Shown here: in pieces, positions 1-9,042 of the stretch
How the letters are laid out: each line of letters begins with the position of its first letter
How positions within the stretch are numbered: the stretch's first letter is position 1
NCBI GenBank assembly: GCA_035532735.1
Contig: DATKQM010000030.1
Coordinates: 28,622 to 92,621 of the forward strand
DNA length: 64,000 nt
Direction: 5' to 3'
Origin: Chersky-840 sp035532735
Lineage (GTDB): Bacteria; Actinomycetota; Acidimicrobiia; Acidimicrobiales; UBA8190
Notes under the pieces: model-generated
The model's database searches: none
Told to the model about the DNA's origin: nothing
What the model saw: only the letters and a program-made list of their open reading frames with translations
Translations under genes and position numbers: made by a program

Positions 1-81
1 TGTCGCCATGAGACCCAGGCCGAAGGCGACACGACCCAGCGCGATCACGAGGGGGATTCTGCGTCGCAAGTCTTCGTTCAC
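1..81 (-). CDS. N-terminal fragment of a probable membrane protein (runs off the left edge)
   Basis: Reading the minus strand from a GTG at 81 gives 27 open codons to the window edge. The translation begins VNEDLRRRIPLVIALGRVAF and continues with glycine, leucine and methionine, so a short charged head leads into a hydrophobic segment, as at the start of an integral membrane protein. It lies downstream of, and on the same strand as, the amidohydrolase ending at 216, with about 135 bp between them. No clear Shine-Dalgarno sequence precedes the GTG. The family cannot be named from this fragment. Confidence 0.5.
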   Translation of the reverse strand, partial: MNEDLRRRIPLVIALGRVAFGLGLMAT

Positions 82-215
82 GAGCCCGAGGTTAGCGGTG
101 GCCTGAGTGCCCGCTCGGCGACGGCGTTCGAATCCACTTCAGCAGAGACCCAGGGCGGCGGTGCCACCCCAAGCGGGGAACGGGGGAAGGGGGAAGCGCC
201 AGGTCTGGCGCCGGG

Positions 216-1472
216 TCAAGTACCAGGGCTGCCCGATGGAGCGGCGGGCAGTCCGTACAGGGCGGCCGCGTTGGCACCGGCGATCAGACGCTGGTCCTGC
301 ACCGAGAGCCCTGCGATGGCTTCGGACAACTCGCGAGTGACGCCCGGGAAGACTGCATCAGGATGAGGATAGTCCGAGGCCCACACGATGCGATCGGCAC
401 CGCACAGTGGTGACCGGGCCGTAAAGGCAAGGGTGGACTCGTCGGGGTCGAAGCTGATCCAGCACTGGCGACGGAAGTACTCCGAGGGCTCTCTCGTCAG
501 TTGGGGCACATCCCACCCGAAGATCTCGTAGTGGTGGTCGAGACGCTCGAGCCAGGGCACGAGCCATCCCCCGCCGGCCTCCAAGAAGACGAGGCGGAGG
601 TCGGGGAAGTGCTCGCACACACCTCCGGCGAGAAGGAAGGCCATCGAGTTCATCATGTCGAAGGGGTTGGCGATGGCCTGAGTGAAGAAGATGTTGTCGA
701 TGGCGACGGTCCCGGTCTCATCGGGAAGGGGTTTCGCCGATGACCGAAGCCGGTTGATACGCAGGCCCTGACATGCCCCGGGAAGATCGGCGGCCAGGAA
801 CGGGTGGAGCCCCACAGGCATCCCGGTCTCCGATGCAGCTTTCCACAGGGGGTCGTACACGGAGTCGGAAAACGGTCGCCAGTCGGCGCTGGGGTTGGGA
901 CGCAGGAACACGCCCACGATACCGGGCAGATCAGCCACCCGACCGATCTCGGCCGCGGCGAGCTCGATGTCTTGTTGGGGGAGCACTGCCACCCCGAAGA
1001 GTCGTCCCGATCCCGCCTGGGTGTGTTCGGAGAGCCAATCGTTGTAGGCGCGGCACATGACCGTCGCGAATTCGACGTCAGGGTGGCCCTGGATCCCGAG
1101 CAGCAGCGTCGGGTACAGCACCGACTGGTCGATGCCGTCGGTGTCCATGTCGATGAGCCGCGCCGGTGCGTCCCAGGCGGCGGGGCGTACCTCGGTGTAA
1201 CGGAGCTCTCCGCGCTGGGCTCGGTCTCGATCATCGGCCGACATGCCCGCCGTGCCCGCCAGCGACATGAAGTTGGCCAGGTGGCGCGACCCGTCCATGA
1301 CCGCCCACTCGCGTCCTTTGTCGTCGACCTCGATGTGCCACACCCGGTCCTCGAACCCCTTGGGCGCGAACTCCCGGAACCCGTCGGGATGCTCGAGCAC
1401 GTGCCCGTCGGCGTCGATGTAGTCGAGGCTGGTGGTGGCGGTCGCCGCCGGCGTCGTCGTAGTACCTGGCAT
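216..1472 (-). CDS. Amidohydrolase-2 family metal-dependent hydrolase or decarboxylase
   Basis: A 418-residue TIM-barrel protein of the amidohydrolase-2 family (PF04909; relatives include ACMSD and gamma-resorcylate decarboxylase). The N-terminal strand motif DYIDADGHVLEH (about residues 16-27) supplies the D-x-H metal ligands, and VWASDYPHPD near residue 363 carries the conserved C-terminal Asp. The ATG at 1472 was chosen over a longer in-frame start at 1523 because GAGGAG lies five bases upstream and the longer form would overlap the previous gene, which ends at 1486. Last gene of a five-gene minus-strand operon (ALDH, deacylase-like, ADH, two amidohydrolases). The true reaction, C-C decarboxylation, ring hydrolysis or lactone opening, cannot be told from sequence. 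Confidence 0.9.
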   Translation of the reverse strand: MPGTTTTPAATATTSLDYIDADGHVLEHPDGFREFAPKGFEDRVWHIEVDDKGREWAVMDGSRHLANFMSLAGTAGMSADDRDRAQRGELRYTEVRPAAWDAPARLIDMDTDGIDQSVLYPTLLLGIQGHPDVEFATVMCRAYNDWLSEHTQAGSGRLFGVAVLPQQDIELAAAEIGRVADLPGIVGVFLRPNPSADWRPFSDSVYDPLWKAASETGMPVGLHPFLAADLPGACQGLRINRLRSSAKPLPDETGTVAIDNIFFTQAIANPFDMMNSMAFLLAGGVCEHFPDLRLVFLEAGGGWLVPWLERLDHHYEIFGWDVPQLTREPSEYFRRQCWISFDPDESTLAFTARSPLCGADRIVWASDYPHPDAVFPGVTRELSEAIAGLSVQDQRLIAGANAAALYGLPAAPSGSPGT

Positions 1473-1485
1473 GGATGCTCCTCGC

Positions 1486-2577
1486 CTATCGGGCCAGCTT
1501 GTAGAAGTCCTGGGCGTTGGCACCCGCCACCCGCGCCAGGGCGTCGCCGGTGATCCGTCCCTCGGCGTGCTCTTTCAGCTCGGTGGTGGCCCGGGGCCAG
1601 GCCCCGTCCCAGTGGGGATAGTCGCTGGCGAACATGACGCAGCGGTCACCGAGCAGGTCCACCACGCAGGGCAGTGCATCCTCGTCGGGCTCACAGGTGA
1701 CGACGACATTGCCGGCGGCAACGTATTCGGCGGGTGGCCGCCGCCATCCGTCGGGGATCCAGTCGCCACGCGATTGGTAGTGCTCGTCAAGGCGCTCGAC
1801 GAACCATGGCAGCCATCCCGCCCCCGCCTCCAAGAAGGCGACCCGCAGAGCGGGGTGTCGATCGAACACCCCCCCGCTCACCAGAGCCGTCATGGCGAAC
1901 ATCTGGTCGAAGGGAAAGCTCACGCAATGGACCTGGATGTAATTGTCGAAGCGGTCCACCCCGATCTTGGGCAGATGGATCCCGGGGGCCCCGTGCACGC
2001 CCAACGGCATGTCGAGCCCAACCGCCGCCGCGTAGAAGGGGTCCATGTCAGGGTGATCAAGATTCCTGGTCTTGAGCCCCGGCGGGACGATCGTGGCGAC
2101 GAGCCCGAGCTCCTTGGCCTCCTCCATCACGGTGATGGCCAGCTCGCCGTGTTCGATGGGCGCGACCGCCACACCGTGCAGGCGCCCCGCGCTCTTGTGG
2201 CAGAACTCTGCGGCCCACTGGTTGTACATCCGGGCCAACCCGGCTCCGAGCACCGGATCGTCGATGGTGGGCACGCACAATCCGAAGCTCGGGAACAACA
2301 CCATCTCGTCGATCCCGTCTGTGTCGGCGTTGGCGAGGACGCCGTCCACGGTTCCGGGGTCGACGCCCGGGGCAGTGGTGAGACCGTGCTGCGGGGGACA
2401 GCCCGCCCCCGGACCTTCGTATTGGGGATAGGGCCGACCTTCGATGAGGACGCCGAGCTTGGTGTCGGTCCGCAACGCCACCTGATCGGGAAAGCGCTGT
2501 AGCAACTCGGCGAAGAACTCGAGCGGCTCCACCGCGTGAGCGTCTGCGTCCACGACGTGCAGGTCCGCCGCCATCAT
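1486..2577 (-). CDS. Amidohydrolase-2 family protein (second copy of the operon)
   Basis: 363 residues, close to the family's usual length. The N-terminal metal motif is VDADAHAVEP (about residues 9-18) and the C-terminal Asp motif is FASDYPHWDGAWP (from about 316). The central GAGWLPWFVERLDEHY matches the conserved helix of this family and is shared with the downstream paralogue, so the two look like an old tandem duplication that has since diverged. It is separated by 13 bp from the genes on each side and is therefore surely cotranscribed. Two adjacent codons could serve as the start (it begins Met-Met). Substrate unknown. Confidence 0.9.
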   Translation of the reverse strand: MMAADLHVVDADAHAVEPLEFFAELLQRFPDQVALRTDTKLGVLIEGRPYPQYEGPGAGCPPQHGLTTAPGVDPGTVDGVLANADTDGIDEMVLFPSFGLCVPTIDDPVLGAGLARMYNQWAAEFCHKSAGRLHGVAVAPIEHGELAITVMEEAKELGLVATIVPPGLKTRNLDHPDMDPFYAAAVGLDMPLGVHGAPGIHLPKIGVDRFDNYIQVHCVSFPFDQMFAMTALVSGGVFDRHPALRVAFLEAGAGWLPWFVERLDEHYQSRGDWIPDGWRRPPAEYVAAGNVVVTCEPDEDALPCVVDLLGDRCVMFASDYPHWDGAWPRATTELKEHAEGRITGDALARVAGANAQDFYKLAR

Positions 2578-2590
2578 CTCTCCATTTCGT

Positions 2591-3733
2591 TCACGACGAT
2601 CCCATCACGGCACCGTCGTTGTCGTCGTAGACGATCACGCTTCTCGCCACCTCACCGGCCTCCATGGCCCGGAAGGCTTCGTTCACGTCATCGAGCCTGA
2701 TGCGACGGGTGACGAGACCCTCGGCATCGATCGCACCCTGGCGGACGAGGTCCACAAGCATGGGGAAATCCCGGTCGGCATCGGTCGAGCCATAGACACA
2801 GCCGATCACCGTCTTCGCGTCGACGAAGAGCTCGAACGCCGAGAACGGAACCTGCTCGGCCGGCGATCCGGCTCCGACGAGCACCGCCGTTCCCCCCCGC
2901 CGGACCGAGGCAAAGACAGTTCGGATGGTCTCGGCCCGGCCCACCACCTCGAAGCCGAAATCGGCCCCTCGGCCCCCGGTGTGGGCCCGGACGGCCGCCA
3001 CCGGGTCCTCAGCCGACGAGTCCACGATCGCGGTCGCTCCCATGGCCTTGGCCATTTCCAACTTGGACGCGACCCGGTCCACGGCGACAATCGTGCTGGC
3101 TCGGGCCAGTCTCGCCCCCTGAATCACCGACAACCCCACTCCGCCACATCCGACGACGGCCACCGTGGACGCCGGAGTGACTTGTGCGGTGTTCCACACC
3201 GCTCCGACGCCGGTGGCCAACGCGCATCCCACGAGAGCGGCGAGCTCCAGAGGCACCGTCGGGTCGACGCGGACGACCTCGCCCTCCGGGACGAGGGTCT
3301 CCTCCCCGAAGGTGGCGGTGCCGAGCCCTCGCACCAGGGGAGTGCCCCGCACCGTCGCGTACGCACCCGACAGCGATTCGGTCAGGCCCACCTCGCACAA
3401 CATGACTTGGCCCCGCAGGCACCAGAAGCAGCTGCGACAGGCCGGCATCCAGGTGAGCACGACGTGGTCGCCCGGAACCACACGCGTGACGGCCTCTCCC
3501 ACCTCGACGACCACCCCCGCGCCCTCGTGACCGAGGACGGTCGGGAACATGAACGGGATGGTCCCCTTCTGCACCGACAGGTCCGAATGACAGACACCGC
3601 TTGCCACCATCTTGACCCGCACGTCATGGGGCCCCGTCGGTGCGAGCTCGATGTCCTCGATGACAAAGGGCGCACCCACTTCGTGCACGACGGCGGCCCG
3701 CACGGTGTTCCCTCTCGGGCCGGGCGTGCTCAT
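2591..3733 (-). CDS. Zinc-dependent alcohol dehydrogenase (MDR superfamily, class III-like)
   Basis: A 380-residue NAD-type alcohol dehydrogenase. Catalytic zinc ligands are the Cys of SGVCHSD (about residue 48) and GHE at 68-70. The four structural zinc cysteines are in CRSCFWCLRGQVMLC (99-113). The Rossmann motif GCGGVGLSVIQG lies near 190. The open frame runs back to 4204, but that stretch is only shadow of the upstream gene; the ATG at 3733 overlaps the upstream stop (ATGA) and gives the family's normal length. It probably oxidises a substrate alcohol whose aldehyde is taken on by the operon's aldehyde dehydrogenase. Confidence 0.92.
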   Translation of the reverse strand: MSTPGPRGNTVRAAVVHEVGAPFVIEDIELAPTGPHDVRVKMVASGVCHSDLSVQKGTIPFMFPTVLGHEGAGVVVEVGEAVTRVVPGDHVVLTWMPACRSCFWCLRGQVMLCEVGLTESLSGAYATVRGTPLVRGLGTATFGEETLVPEGEVVRVDPTVPLELAALVGCALATGVGAVWNTAQVTPASTVAVVGCGGVGLSVIQGARLARASTIVAVDRVASKLEMAKAMGATAIVDSSAEDPVAAVRAHTGGRGADFGFEVVGRAETIRTVFASVRRGGTAVLVGAGSPAEQVPFSAFELFVDAKTVIGCVYGSTDADRDFPMLVDLVRQGAIDAEGLVTRRIRLDDVNEAFRAMEAGEVARSVIVYDDNDGAVMGSS

Positions 3734-5487
3734 CGACCCGGGGCGCCGGCCGCGACTGCTGCCGCGGCTCCGAAACCGGCGGTCACCGTGTCGGTCTGGG
3801 CTCCCGACCGCAGAACCGCGCCCGGGAGTGCACCGGTGAATTCGCCCGACCGCACGATCTCCTCGCCGTTCACGATGACGTGCTCGATCCCGACACCTTC
3901 GGCATAGAGGCGACTGGCGCCTCCGGGAAGATCGTCGCGTGTGCGCTCGGTCCCGTGTCCCACCCGCTCGGGGTCGAAGACCACGATGTCGGCCCACCAA
4001 CCCGGTGCCAACCGACCCCGCTGGCGCAGGCCGTAGAGACGGGCGGGGACGTCGGTCAGCTGGCGAACAGCCTCCTCCCACGACAGCAGGTGTCGGGCCC
4101 GGACGCCGTCGCCGAGCATGGAGGTTGAATAGATCGCCCCGCACATCATGTCCAGGTGCGCCCCGGCGTCGGACCCGCCGACCACCGCACGCGGGTCCTG
4201 CCACACCTTGGCCCGCAATTCCCAGTCTGCTTCGGACTCGCCGATGGGCGGGCGCAACCCGGTCCGGAGCTTGTCGGCGACGACGATGTCGAGCAGCGCG
4301 TCGAAGGGCTCCTTGCCCGTGGACTGCGCGACGTCGCGTACCGAGCGCCCCTCATAGGCCGCGTTCTCCGCCGCGAAGGTCTCGTCGATGATCAGGTTCT
4401 CCCACCGGGCCAGCGCGCCAATGATGCCGGCTTCTTCTGACTTCGCTCCCGCGTCCAGCCGGGCCCGCTCGGCAGGGTCGGAGAGGACCTTCATCCGTTC
4501 GGGAACGGGCAAGGCGAACATCGCACTCCACCCCGGCAGGCTGTCGAGGATGGCGCCGGGCTCGAAGCAGAGCCGCAGCTTCATGGTGTGGGGCAAGGTG
4601 AGCGCCACGACGGTGGCGCCGCGCTTGGCGGCAGATGTCGACGCGTCCAATTGATGCTCGAGGCCGCCCGGATTGTGGGCGGAAACCCCGAGGACGTTCC
4701 AGTTGGCGGGACGATCGGCCAAGAGTGACAGCGTCGTCATGAGGTCGACCTCGTCCTCGCTGAACCCGTTGAGACAGCCGGGCACGATGAGCTCGAGGGT
4801 CGTCCCGGGGCGGGTCGACAAGACGCGGCACAGTGCTTCGAACTCAGAGCGCGATGCGGCACGGGACGGCACGGGCATGCCGTCGCCGTCGTTGTGGGTC
4901 GGGGCTTGGGAGGTCGAGAAGCCGAGACCTCCTTCCTCGAGCGAGCGGGCCAACACCGATGCCATGGCCCGCACCTGGTCGTCGCTGGCGACGGCACCGA
5001 CGGCGTCGTCGCCCATCACGACACGACGTACCGCGGAGTGGCCGACAAGGAACCCGGCGTTGACGGCGACGGAACCGTCGAGCCTGGAAACCCAGTCGCC
5101 GAATGAGCTCCATGACCAGTCCAGCTGGTCCAGGGCGGCAATGGGCATGCCCTCGACCCGGGCCATCATCCGCGCCAGGTACCGGGCGTGCTCGGGCCCA
5201 GCCGGCGCCAGCGAGAACCCGCAGTTGCCACCGATCACGGTGGTGACCCCGTGCAGCGGGGACGGGCTGGCCGTCGGGTCCCACGACAACTGCGCGTCGT
5301 AGTGGGTGTGGAGGTCAACGAATCCCGGTGTCACCATCAGGCCCTCGGCGTCGATCACCCTGGCGGCCGGCTCATCGGTCTCACCGATCGCCACGACCCG
5401 CCCGTGGCGGACAGCCACGTCGGCTCGTCGGCCCGGGTCTCCCGTTCCGTCCACGACGGTGCCATGACGGATCAGCACATCGAGCAT
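3730..5487 (-). CDS. N-acyl-D-amino-acid deacylase family amidohydrolase
   Basis: 585 residues of the D-aminoacylase/dihydroorotase-like amidohydrolase class, a different branch from the amidohydrolase-2 proteins around it. An N-terminal beta-sandwich (LIRHGTVVDGTGDPG) leads into GFVDLHTHYDAQL with the HxH metal pair at residues 60-62. GGNCGFSLAP follows near 88, and GGSDAGAHLDMMC, with the late Asp and His, near 450. The C-terminal strand ends in the usual VIVNGEEIVR. Members of this clade are often annotated as D-aminoacylases without proof; in this operon the protein more likely cleaves an amide or cyclic amide of the catabolised compound. It lies 57 bp downstream of the ALDH and is translationally coupled to the ADH. 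Confidence 0.85.
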   Translation of the reverse strand: MLDVLIRHGTVVDGTGDPGRRADVAVRHGRVVAIGETDEPAARVIDAEGLMVTPGFVDLHTHYDAQLSWDPTASPSPLHGVTTVIGGNCGFSLAPAGPEHARYLARMMARVEGMPIAALDQLDWSWSSFGDWVSRLDGSVAVNAGFLVGHSAVRRVVMGDDAVGAVASDDQVRAMASVLARSLEEGGLGFSTSQAPTHNDGDGMPVPSRAASRSEFEALCRVLSTRPGTTLELIVPGCLNGFSEDEVDLMTTLSLLADRPANWNVLGVSAHNPGGLEHQLDASTSAAKRGATVVALTLPHTMKLRLCFEPGAILDSLPGWSAMFALPVPERMKVLSDPAERARLDAGAKSEEAGIIGALARWENLIIDETFAAENAAYEGRSVRDVAQSTGKEPFDALLDIVVADKLRTGLRPPIGESEADWELRAKVWQDPRAVVGGSDAGAHLDMMCGAIYSTSMLGDGVRARHLLSWEEAVRQLTDVPARLYGLRQRGRLAPGWWADIVVFDPERVGHGTERTRDDLPGGASRLYAEGVGIEHVIVNGEEIVRSGEFTGALPGAVLRSGAQTDTVTAGFGAAAAVAAGAPGR

Positions 5488-5544
5488 GACGACTCCGGTC
5501 GTGTCGAGAGCAGAAGCAGGAACAACTCCTCGATGATCACGACG

Positions 5545-7008
5545 TCACTTCGTGGGCGCCGCGAACTGCAGGATCGTCTTCGGCCGGGTGAAGGCCAACA
5601 TGCCCTCGGGCCCGAGCTCCAGCCCGTAGCCGGACTGCTTCCATCCGCCGAAGGGGGCCCGATGGTCCATGGCCGCGGTGCCGTGGTTGTTCACGAACAC
5701 GGTGCCCGCTTCCAGCCGACCCGCCGCCCTGGCCGCCAGATCATCGTCGGCGGTCCAGATGGACGCGCACAGCCCGTAGGGCGAGTCATTGGCGCGACGC
5801 ACGGCGTCGTCGACACTTCGGTAGCCGATCACCGGGACCGCAGGCGCGAATTGCTCCTCACAGACGATCTGGGCATGGTCAGGCGCACCCTCCACGATGG
5901 CGGGAGACACCAGATATCCACCGGCGCCGGCATCCTCCTCGCGGACGCGCGCCGGACGGTGCACACGGGCGCCGAGCGCCGCCGCCTCCTCCAACATGTC
6001 CTCGACCCGCTGGCGGGCCGCGGGGCGGTGGACAGGGCCCATCGTCACCTCGGGAACGAGCCCGTCACCGACGACCTCGGTCCCGACCCGGGCCACGAGT
6101 GCCTCGACCATGCCCTGGACCTTGTCCTCGGGGACATACAGGCGCTTGATGGCCATGCACACCTGCCCCGAGGTGATGAAGGTCGCCCCGACGAGCTTGT
6201 CCGCCAAGGCGTCGTCGATCTCGATGTCGGGCGCCACGATGGCGGCATCGTTGCCGCCGAGCTCGAGCACGACGGGTCGCACCGCGCTCGATGCCGCTGC
6301 CATCACGGCCCGCCCGGTGGGAACGCCGCCAGTGAACGACACCATGTCCACGCCGGGATGCGATACGAGCATCTCGCCCAGCTCGGGCCCCGGGCCGTTG
6401 ACTGCGTTCACGACTCCCGGCGGCAAGGCGCCGGCCAGCGCGGCAGCCACGGCCAGCACCGCCCCGGGGCAGGTGGGCGGGGCCTTCACCACGACGGTGT
6501 TGCCGGCCAGAAGAGCGGGAAGGACCTTGTTGCCGAGCACCGATACGGGCCAGTTGAACGGCAACAACGCGGCCACGACGCCGTAGGGTTCGTGGACCAC
6601 GCTGGTCCTGCGACCGCCGCCGGTGAGCGACCGGGTGGCCAGCGCCTCGGCCACGAGCGGCGCGAAGGCGCCCGCCATCCCTCCCACGGTGCCCGAATCG
6701 AACTGGGCCTCCCACAGCACTTTGCCGTGTTCGCGCGTCAACAGGGTCGCCAGATTCTGCGATTCGACAGCGGCACCGGCTGCCGACGCCGCCTTGGCGA
6801 CGAGCTCGGCGCGTTCTTCGAATACCATCGCCGACCACGACGCGAATGCGGCCCGGGCCGCGGCCACAGCGCGATCGAGCTGCGCCGGCGAGGCCGAGGG
6901 CGCATCGAACACCACCTCGACGGGACGAACCGGGTTGGTCACGGGATACGTCCCTGCCTCACCCGGCACCACCCCGCCGTCGATCACCAGCCCGATCGCA
7001 TCGCCCAC
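5545..7008 (-). CDS. NAD(P)-dependent aldehyde dehydrogenase
   Basis: 487 residues, the normal ALDH length. The cofactor-binding PFNWPVSV, the oxyanion/general-base LELGGNDAAIV (catalytic Glu) and the nucleophile SGQVCMAIKRLYV (Cys) are all present, as is SFTGGVPTGRAV. The frame is open back to 7314, but that region overlaps the divergent tetR gene. The GTG at 7008 was chosen because GGAGGG lies six bases upstream and the length then fits. First gene of the left-hand five-gene operon, sharing a 58-bp divergent promoter gap with tetR. It likely oxidises an aldehyde to the acid in the same pathway as the zinc ADH. Confidence 0.92.
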   Translation of the reverse strand: MGDAIGLVIDGGVVPGEAGTYPVTNPVRPVEVVFDAPSASPAQLDRAVAAARAAFASWSAMVFEERAELVAKAASAAGAAVESQNLATLLTREHGKVLWEAQFDSGTVGGMAGAFAPLVAEALATRSLTGGGRRTSVVHEPYGVVAALLPFNWPVSVLGNKVLPALLAGNTVVVKAPPTCPGAVLAVAAALAGALPPGVVNAVNGPGPELGEMLVSHPGVDMVSFTGGVPTGRAVMAAASSAVRPVVLELGGNDAAIVAPDIEIDDALADKLVGATFITSGQVCMAIKRLYVPEDKVQGMVEALVARVGTEVVGDGLVPEVTMGPVHRPAARQRVEDMLEEAAALGARVHRPARVREEDAGAGGYLVSPAIVEGAPDHAQIVCEEQFAPAVPVIGYRSVDDAVRRANDSPYGLCASIWTADDDLAARAAGRLEAGTVFVNNHGTAAMDHRAPFGGWKQSGYGLELGPEGMLAFTRPKTILQFAAPTK

Positions 7009-7024
7009 CTGTCGCCCTCCTGTT

Positions 7025-7043
7025 CGGAGAATGCCGTTCTCCG
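7025..7043. promoter_or_regulatory. Inverted repeat in the ALDH/tetR divergent promoter, candidate TetR operator
   Basis: The sequence CGGAGAA-TGCCG-TTCTCCG is a perfect inverted repeat with 7-bp arms and a 5-bp centre. It lies in the 58-bp gap between the divergent ALDH start (7008) and tetR start (7067). Position and symmetry fit an autoregulatory TetR site controlling both operons. It does not match the CTGAC-N6-GTCAG palindrome found further right, so the two systems appear distinct. Confidence 0.5.
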
Positions 7044-7066
7044 GCGGATGATAGTTTCCGATCTCG

Positions 7067-7777
7067 ATGCCGTCAGGGGCGCGTGACAGAGGGGGCGCCG
7101 AACCACTGCGACGCGGAGTCCCGGCCGACGGGGAGACCCTCGATGATCCCGCCGAGGCGAGACGCGCCGAGCTGCGCTCGTTGCCCGATGTGCGCGCCCG
7201 ACAGATCGAGGTGACGGCCCGGCTGGTGGAATCGGCGCGAGACCTCGTGTGGGATGCCGGCGGCCCCAGCTTCACCGTCACCCAGGTGGTGGCGGCGGCG
7301 GGGACGTCGCTCAAGAGCTTCTATCGATGCTTCGCCGGCAAGGACGAGTTGCTGGTGGCCCTCTTCGAGGACGACGCCCGACGGGGTGCCGAAGCTCTGT
7401 CGGCCATGGTCGACGTCGAGGCCGAACCGCTCGAGCGGCTCCGTGTCGTGGTCGTCGGGTTGTTCTGCTTCCTCACCGTCGAGGGACGCCTTCCCTATGC
7501 AGCTGCCCTGGTCCGTGAGCACCTTCGGCTCGCCGAATCCCACCCCGACCAGCTCCGAGGCGTTCTGCACCCCTTCGTCGACGTCTTCGAAGACGCCGTA
7601 ACCGCCGCCCAGGTCAGTGGCGCGGTGCGTCCCGGTGACGCGCGACGCGACGCCCGCACGCTGTTCCATCTGGTGCTGTCGCATCTCCACGCGCTCATCT
7701 GCCACCAGATAGAAGAACCTCCGACCGAAGTCGCCGATGAGCTGTGGGCGTTCTGCGCCGCCGCCCTGCGCCCATGA
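7067..7777 (+). CDS. TetR-family transcriptional regulator
   Basis: 236 residues. The N-terminal DNA-binding domain contains the TetR helix-turn-helix as FTVTQVVAAAGTSLKSFYRC, followed by FAGKDELLVALFEDD. An all-helical ligand-binding domain fills the rest, with HLVLSHLHALICHQ near the C-terminus. The first 40 residues before the HTH are poorly ordered, so translation may start later. It is divergent to the ALDH operon and overlaps the next gene by ATGA, so it heads its own operon with two amidohydrolases and an acyl-CoA ligase. It probably senses a pathway intermediate such as an acyl-CoA. The only linked regulator of the catabolic island. Confidence 0.88.
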   Translation: MPSGARDRGGAEPLRRGVPADGETLDDPAEARRAELRSLPDVRARQIEVTARLVESARDLVWDAGGPSFTVTQVVAAAGTSLKSFYRCFAGKDELLVALFEDDARRGAEALSAMVDVEAEPLERLRVVVVGLFCFLTVEGRLPYAAALVREHLRLAESHPDQLRGVLHPFVDVFEDAVTAAQVSGAVRPGDARRDARTLFHLVLSHLHALICHQIEEPPTEVADELWAFCAAALRP

Positions 7778-9042
7778 CCGGCCCCACCCCGCTCGACCAC
7801 ACCGGCCCCGGCACGGGCGGGGTGCTGCTCCCCGACCCCACGCCCCGGGCGATCCGGGTGCCGATCATCTCCGTCGACGACCATCTCATCGAACCGCCCG
7901 ACATGTTCGAGGGCCGCATGCCTACGCATCTCGCCGAGCGGGCCCCTCGCATCGTCGAACGAGACGACGGTGTCCAGTACTGGCTGTACGAGGATCGGAC
8001 CTACCCCAACGTCGGTCTCAACGCCGTGGCGGGGCGCCGTCGCGATACCTGGAGCATGGACCCGTCGCGTTTCGACGAGATGCGGCCCGGTTGCTACGAC
8101 ATCGATGCCCGCATCGTCGACATGGACATCAACGGAGTATGGGCGTCGTTGTGCTTCCCTTCGCTGGTCGCCGGCTTCTGCGGCTCGGTCTTCTCGCGAT
8201 CGGAGGACCCCGGGCTCGGCCTGGCGTGTCTGCGCGCCTGGAACGCCTGGCACGCCGAGGTCTGGGCGGGCACGTACCCCGAACGGATCATCCCGCTCCA
8301 GCTCCCCTGGCTCGCCGATGTCGAGATCGCCACCGAAGAGATCCGACGCAATGCGGCGCGGGGATTCAAGGCCGTCAGCTTCCCGGAGTTCCCGGCCCGA
8401 CTCGGCGTCCCGTCGATCTTCTCGGGCACCTGGGACCCGTTCTTCGCGGCGTGCGAAGAGACCTCGACCGTCCTGTGCCTGCACACCGGTGCCTCGGGGT
8501 GGGCTCCCTTACCGTCCCCGGACCCGCCGTTCGAGCTCTTCCCGACTCTGTTCCCGGTCAACGCGCTCCTCGCCGCAGCCGAGTGGCTCTGGTCAGGCGT
8601 GCCTCTTCGCTTCCCCGGTTTGGCGGTGGCGATGTCCGAGGGAGGAATCGGTTGGGTGCCGATGCTCCTCGACCGGGCCGACTATGTCCTCGACCACTCC
8701 GCCTCAGGTTCGGAGAGCAACTCTTGGCCATCGGAGCTTCGTCCGAGTGAGGTGTTGCGTCGCAACTTCTGGTTCTGCACGATCGACGACCCATCGACCA
8801 TCGACCTGCGTCACCGGATCGGCGTGGACCACATCATGGTGGAGAGCGACTACCCGCACGCCGACTCCACCTGGCCCGATACCCAGCTCGTCCTCGACAA
8901 GACCCTGGGGCACCTCCCTGACGACGAGTTGCGGATGATGGCGGCGGGAAACGCGGCGAAGCTGTTCCGCCACCCGATGCCACCCGCCGACGACTGGCGC
9001 CATCCTCACGCGCAGGAGCCAACGCCCGGTCAGGTGTCATGA
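7774..9042 (+). CDS. Amidohydrolase-2 family protein (SVDDH subgroup)
   Basis: 422 residues. The N-terminal ISVDDHLIEPPDMFEGRMP (around residue 30) and the late ESDYPHADSTWP place it with the proteins at 19300 and 38043 as a distinct subgroup: all three share VDDH, PPDMF-type and YPH-D-TWP motifs and a GGIGW or GQIGW stretch. The ATG at 7774 overlaps the tetR stop (ATGA), which decides the start against an upstream in-frame ATG at 7744. An N-terminal tail of about 25 residues precedes the first strand. Catalysis presumably uses a divalent metal in a TIM barrel. Whether the subgroup decarboxylates or hydrolyses is unknown. Confidence 0.88.
   Translation: MTGPTPLDHTGPGTGGVLLPDPTPRAIRVPIISVDDHLIEPPDMFEGRMPTHLAERAPRIVERDDGVQYWLYEDRTYPNVGLNAVAGRRRDTWSMDPSRFDEMRPGCYDIDARIVDMDINGVWASLCFPSLVAGFCGSVFSRSEDPGLGLACLRAWNAWHAEVWAGTYPERIIPLQLPWLADVEIATEEIRRNAARGFKAVSFPEFPARLGVPSIFSGTWDPFFAACEETSTVLCLHTGASGWAPLPSPDPPFELFPTLFPVNALLAAAEWLWSGVPLRFPGLAVAMSEGGIGWVPMLLDRADYVLDHSASGSESNSWPSELRPSEVLRRNFWFCTIDDPSTIDLRHRIGVDHIMVESDYPHADSTWPDTQLVLDKTLGHLPDDELRMMAAGNAAKLFRHPMPPADDWRHPHAQEPTPGQVS

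Noticed and set aside
8..1472. Possibility that the two left-hand amidohydrolases are one frameshifted gene
   Set aside because: Each has its own full set of N- and C-terminal metal motifs and normal length.
5188..7086. A 632-codon open frame on the plus strand opposite the ALDH gene
   Set aside because: It is antisense shadow of high-GC coding sequence; composition is His/Arg/Gly-rich with no family motif, while the minus strand has a complete ALDH with Shine-Dalgarno and catalytic residues.
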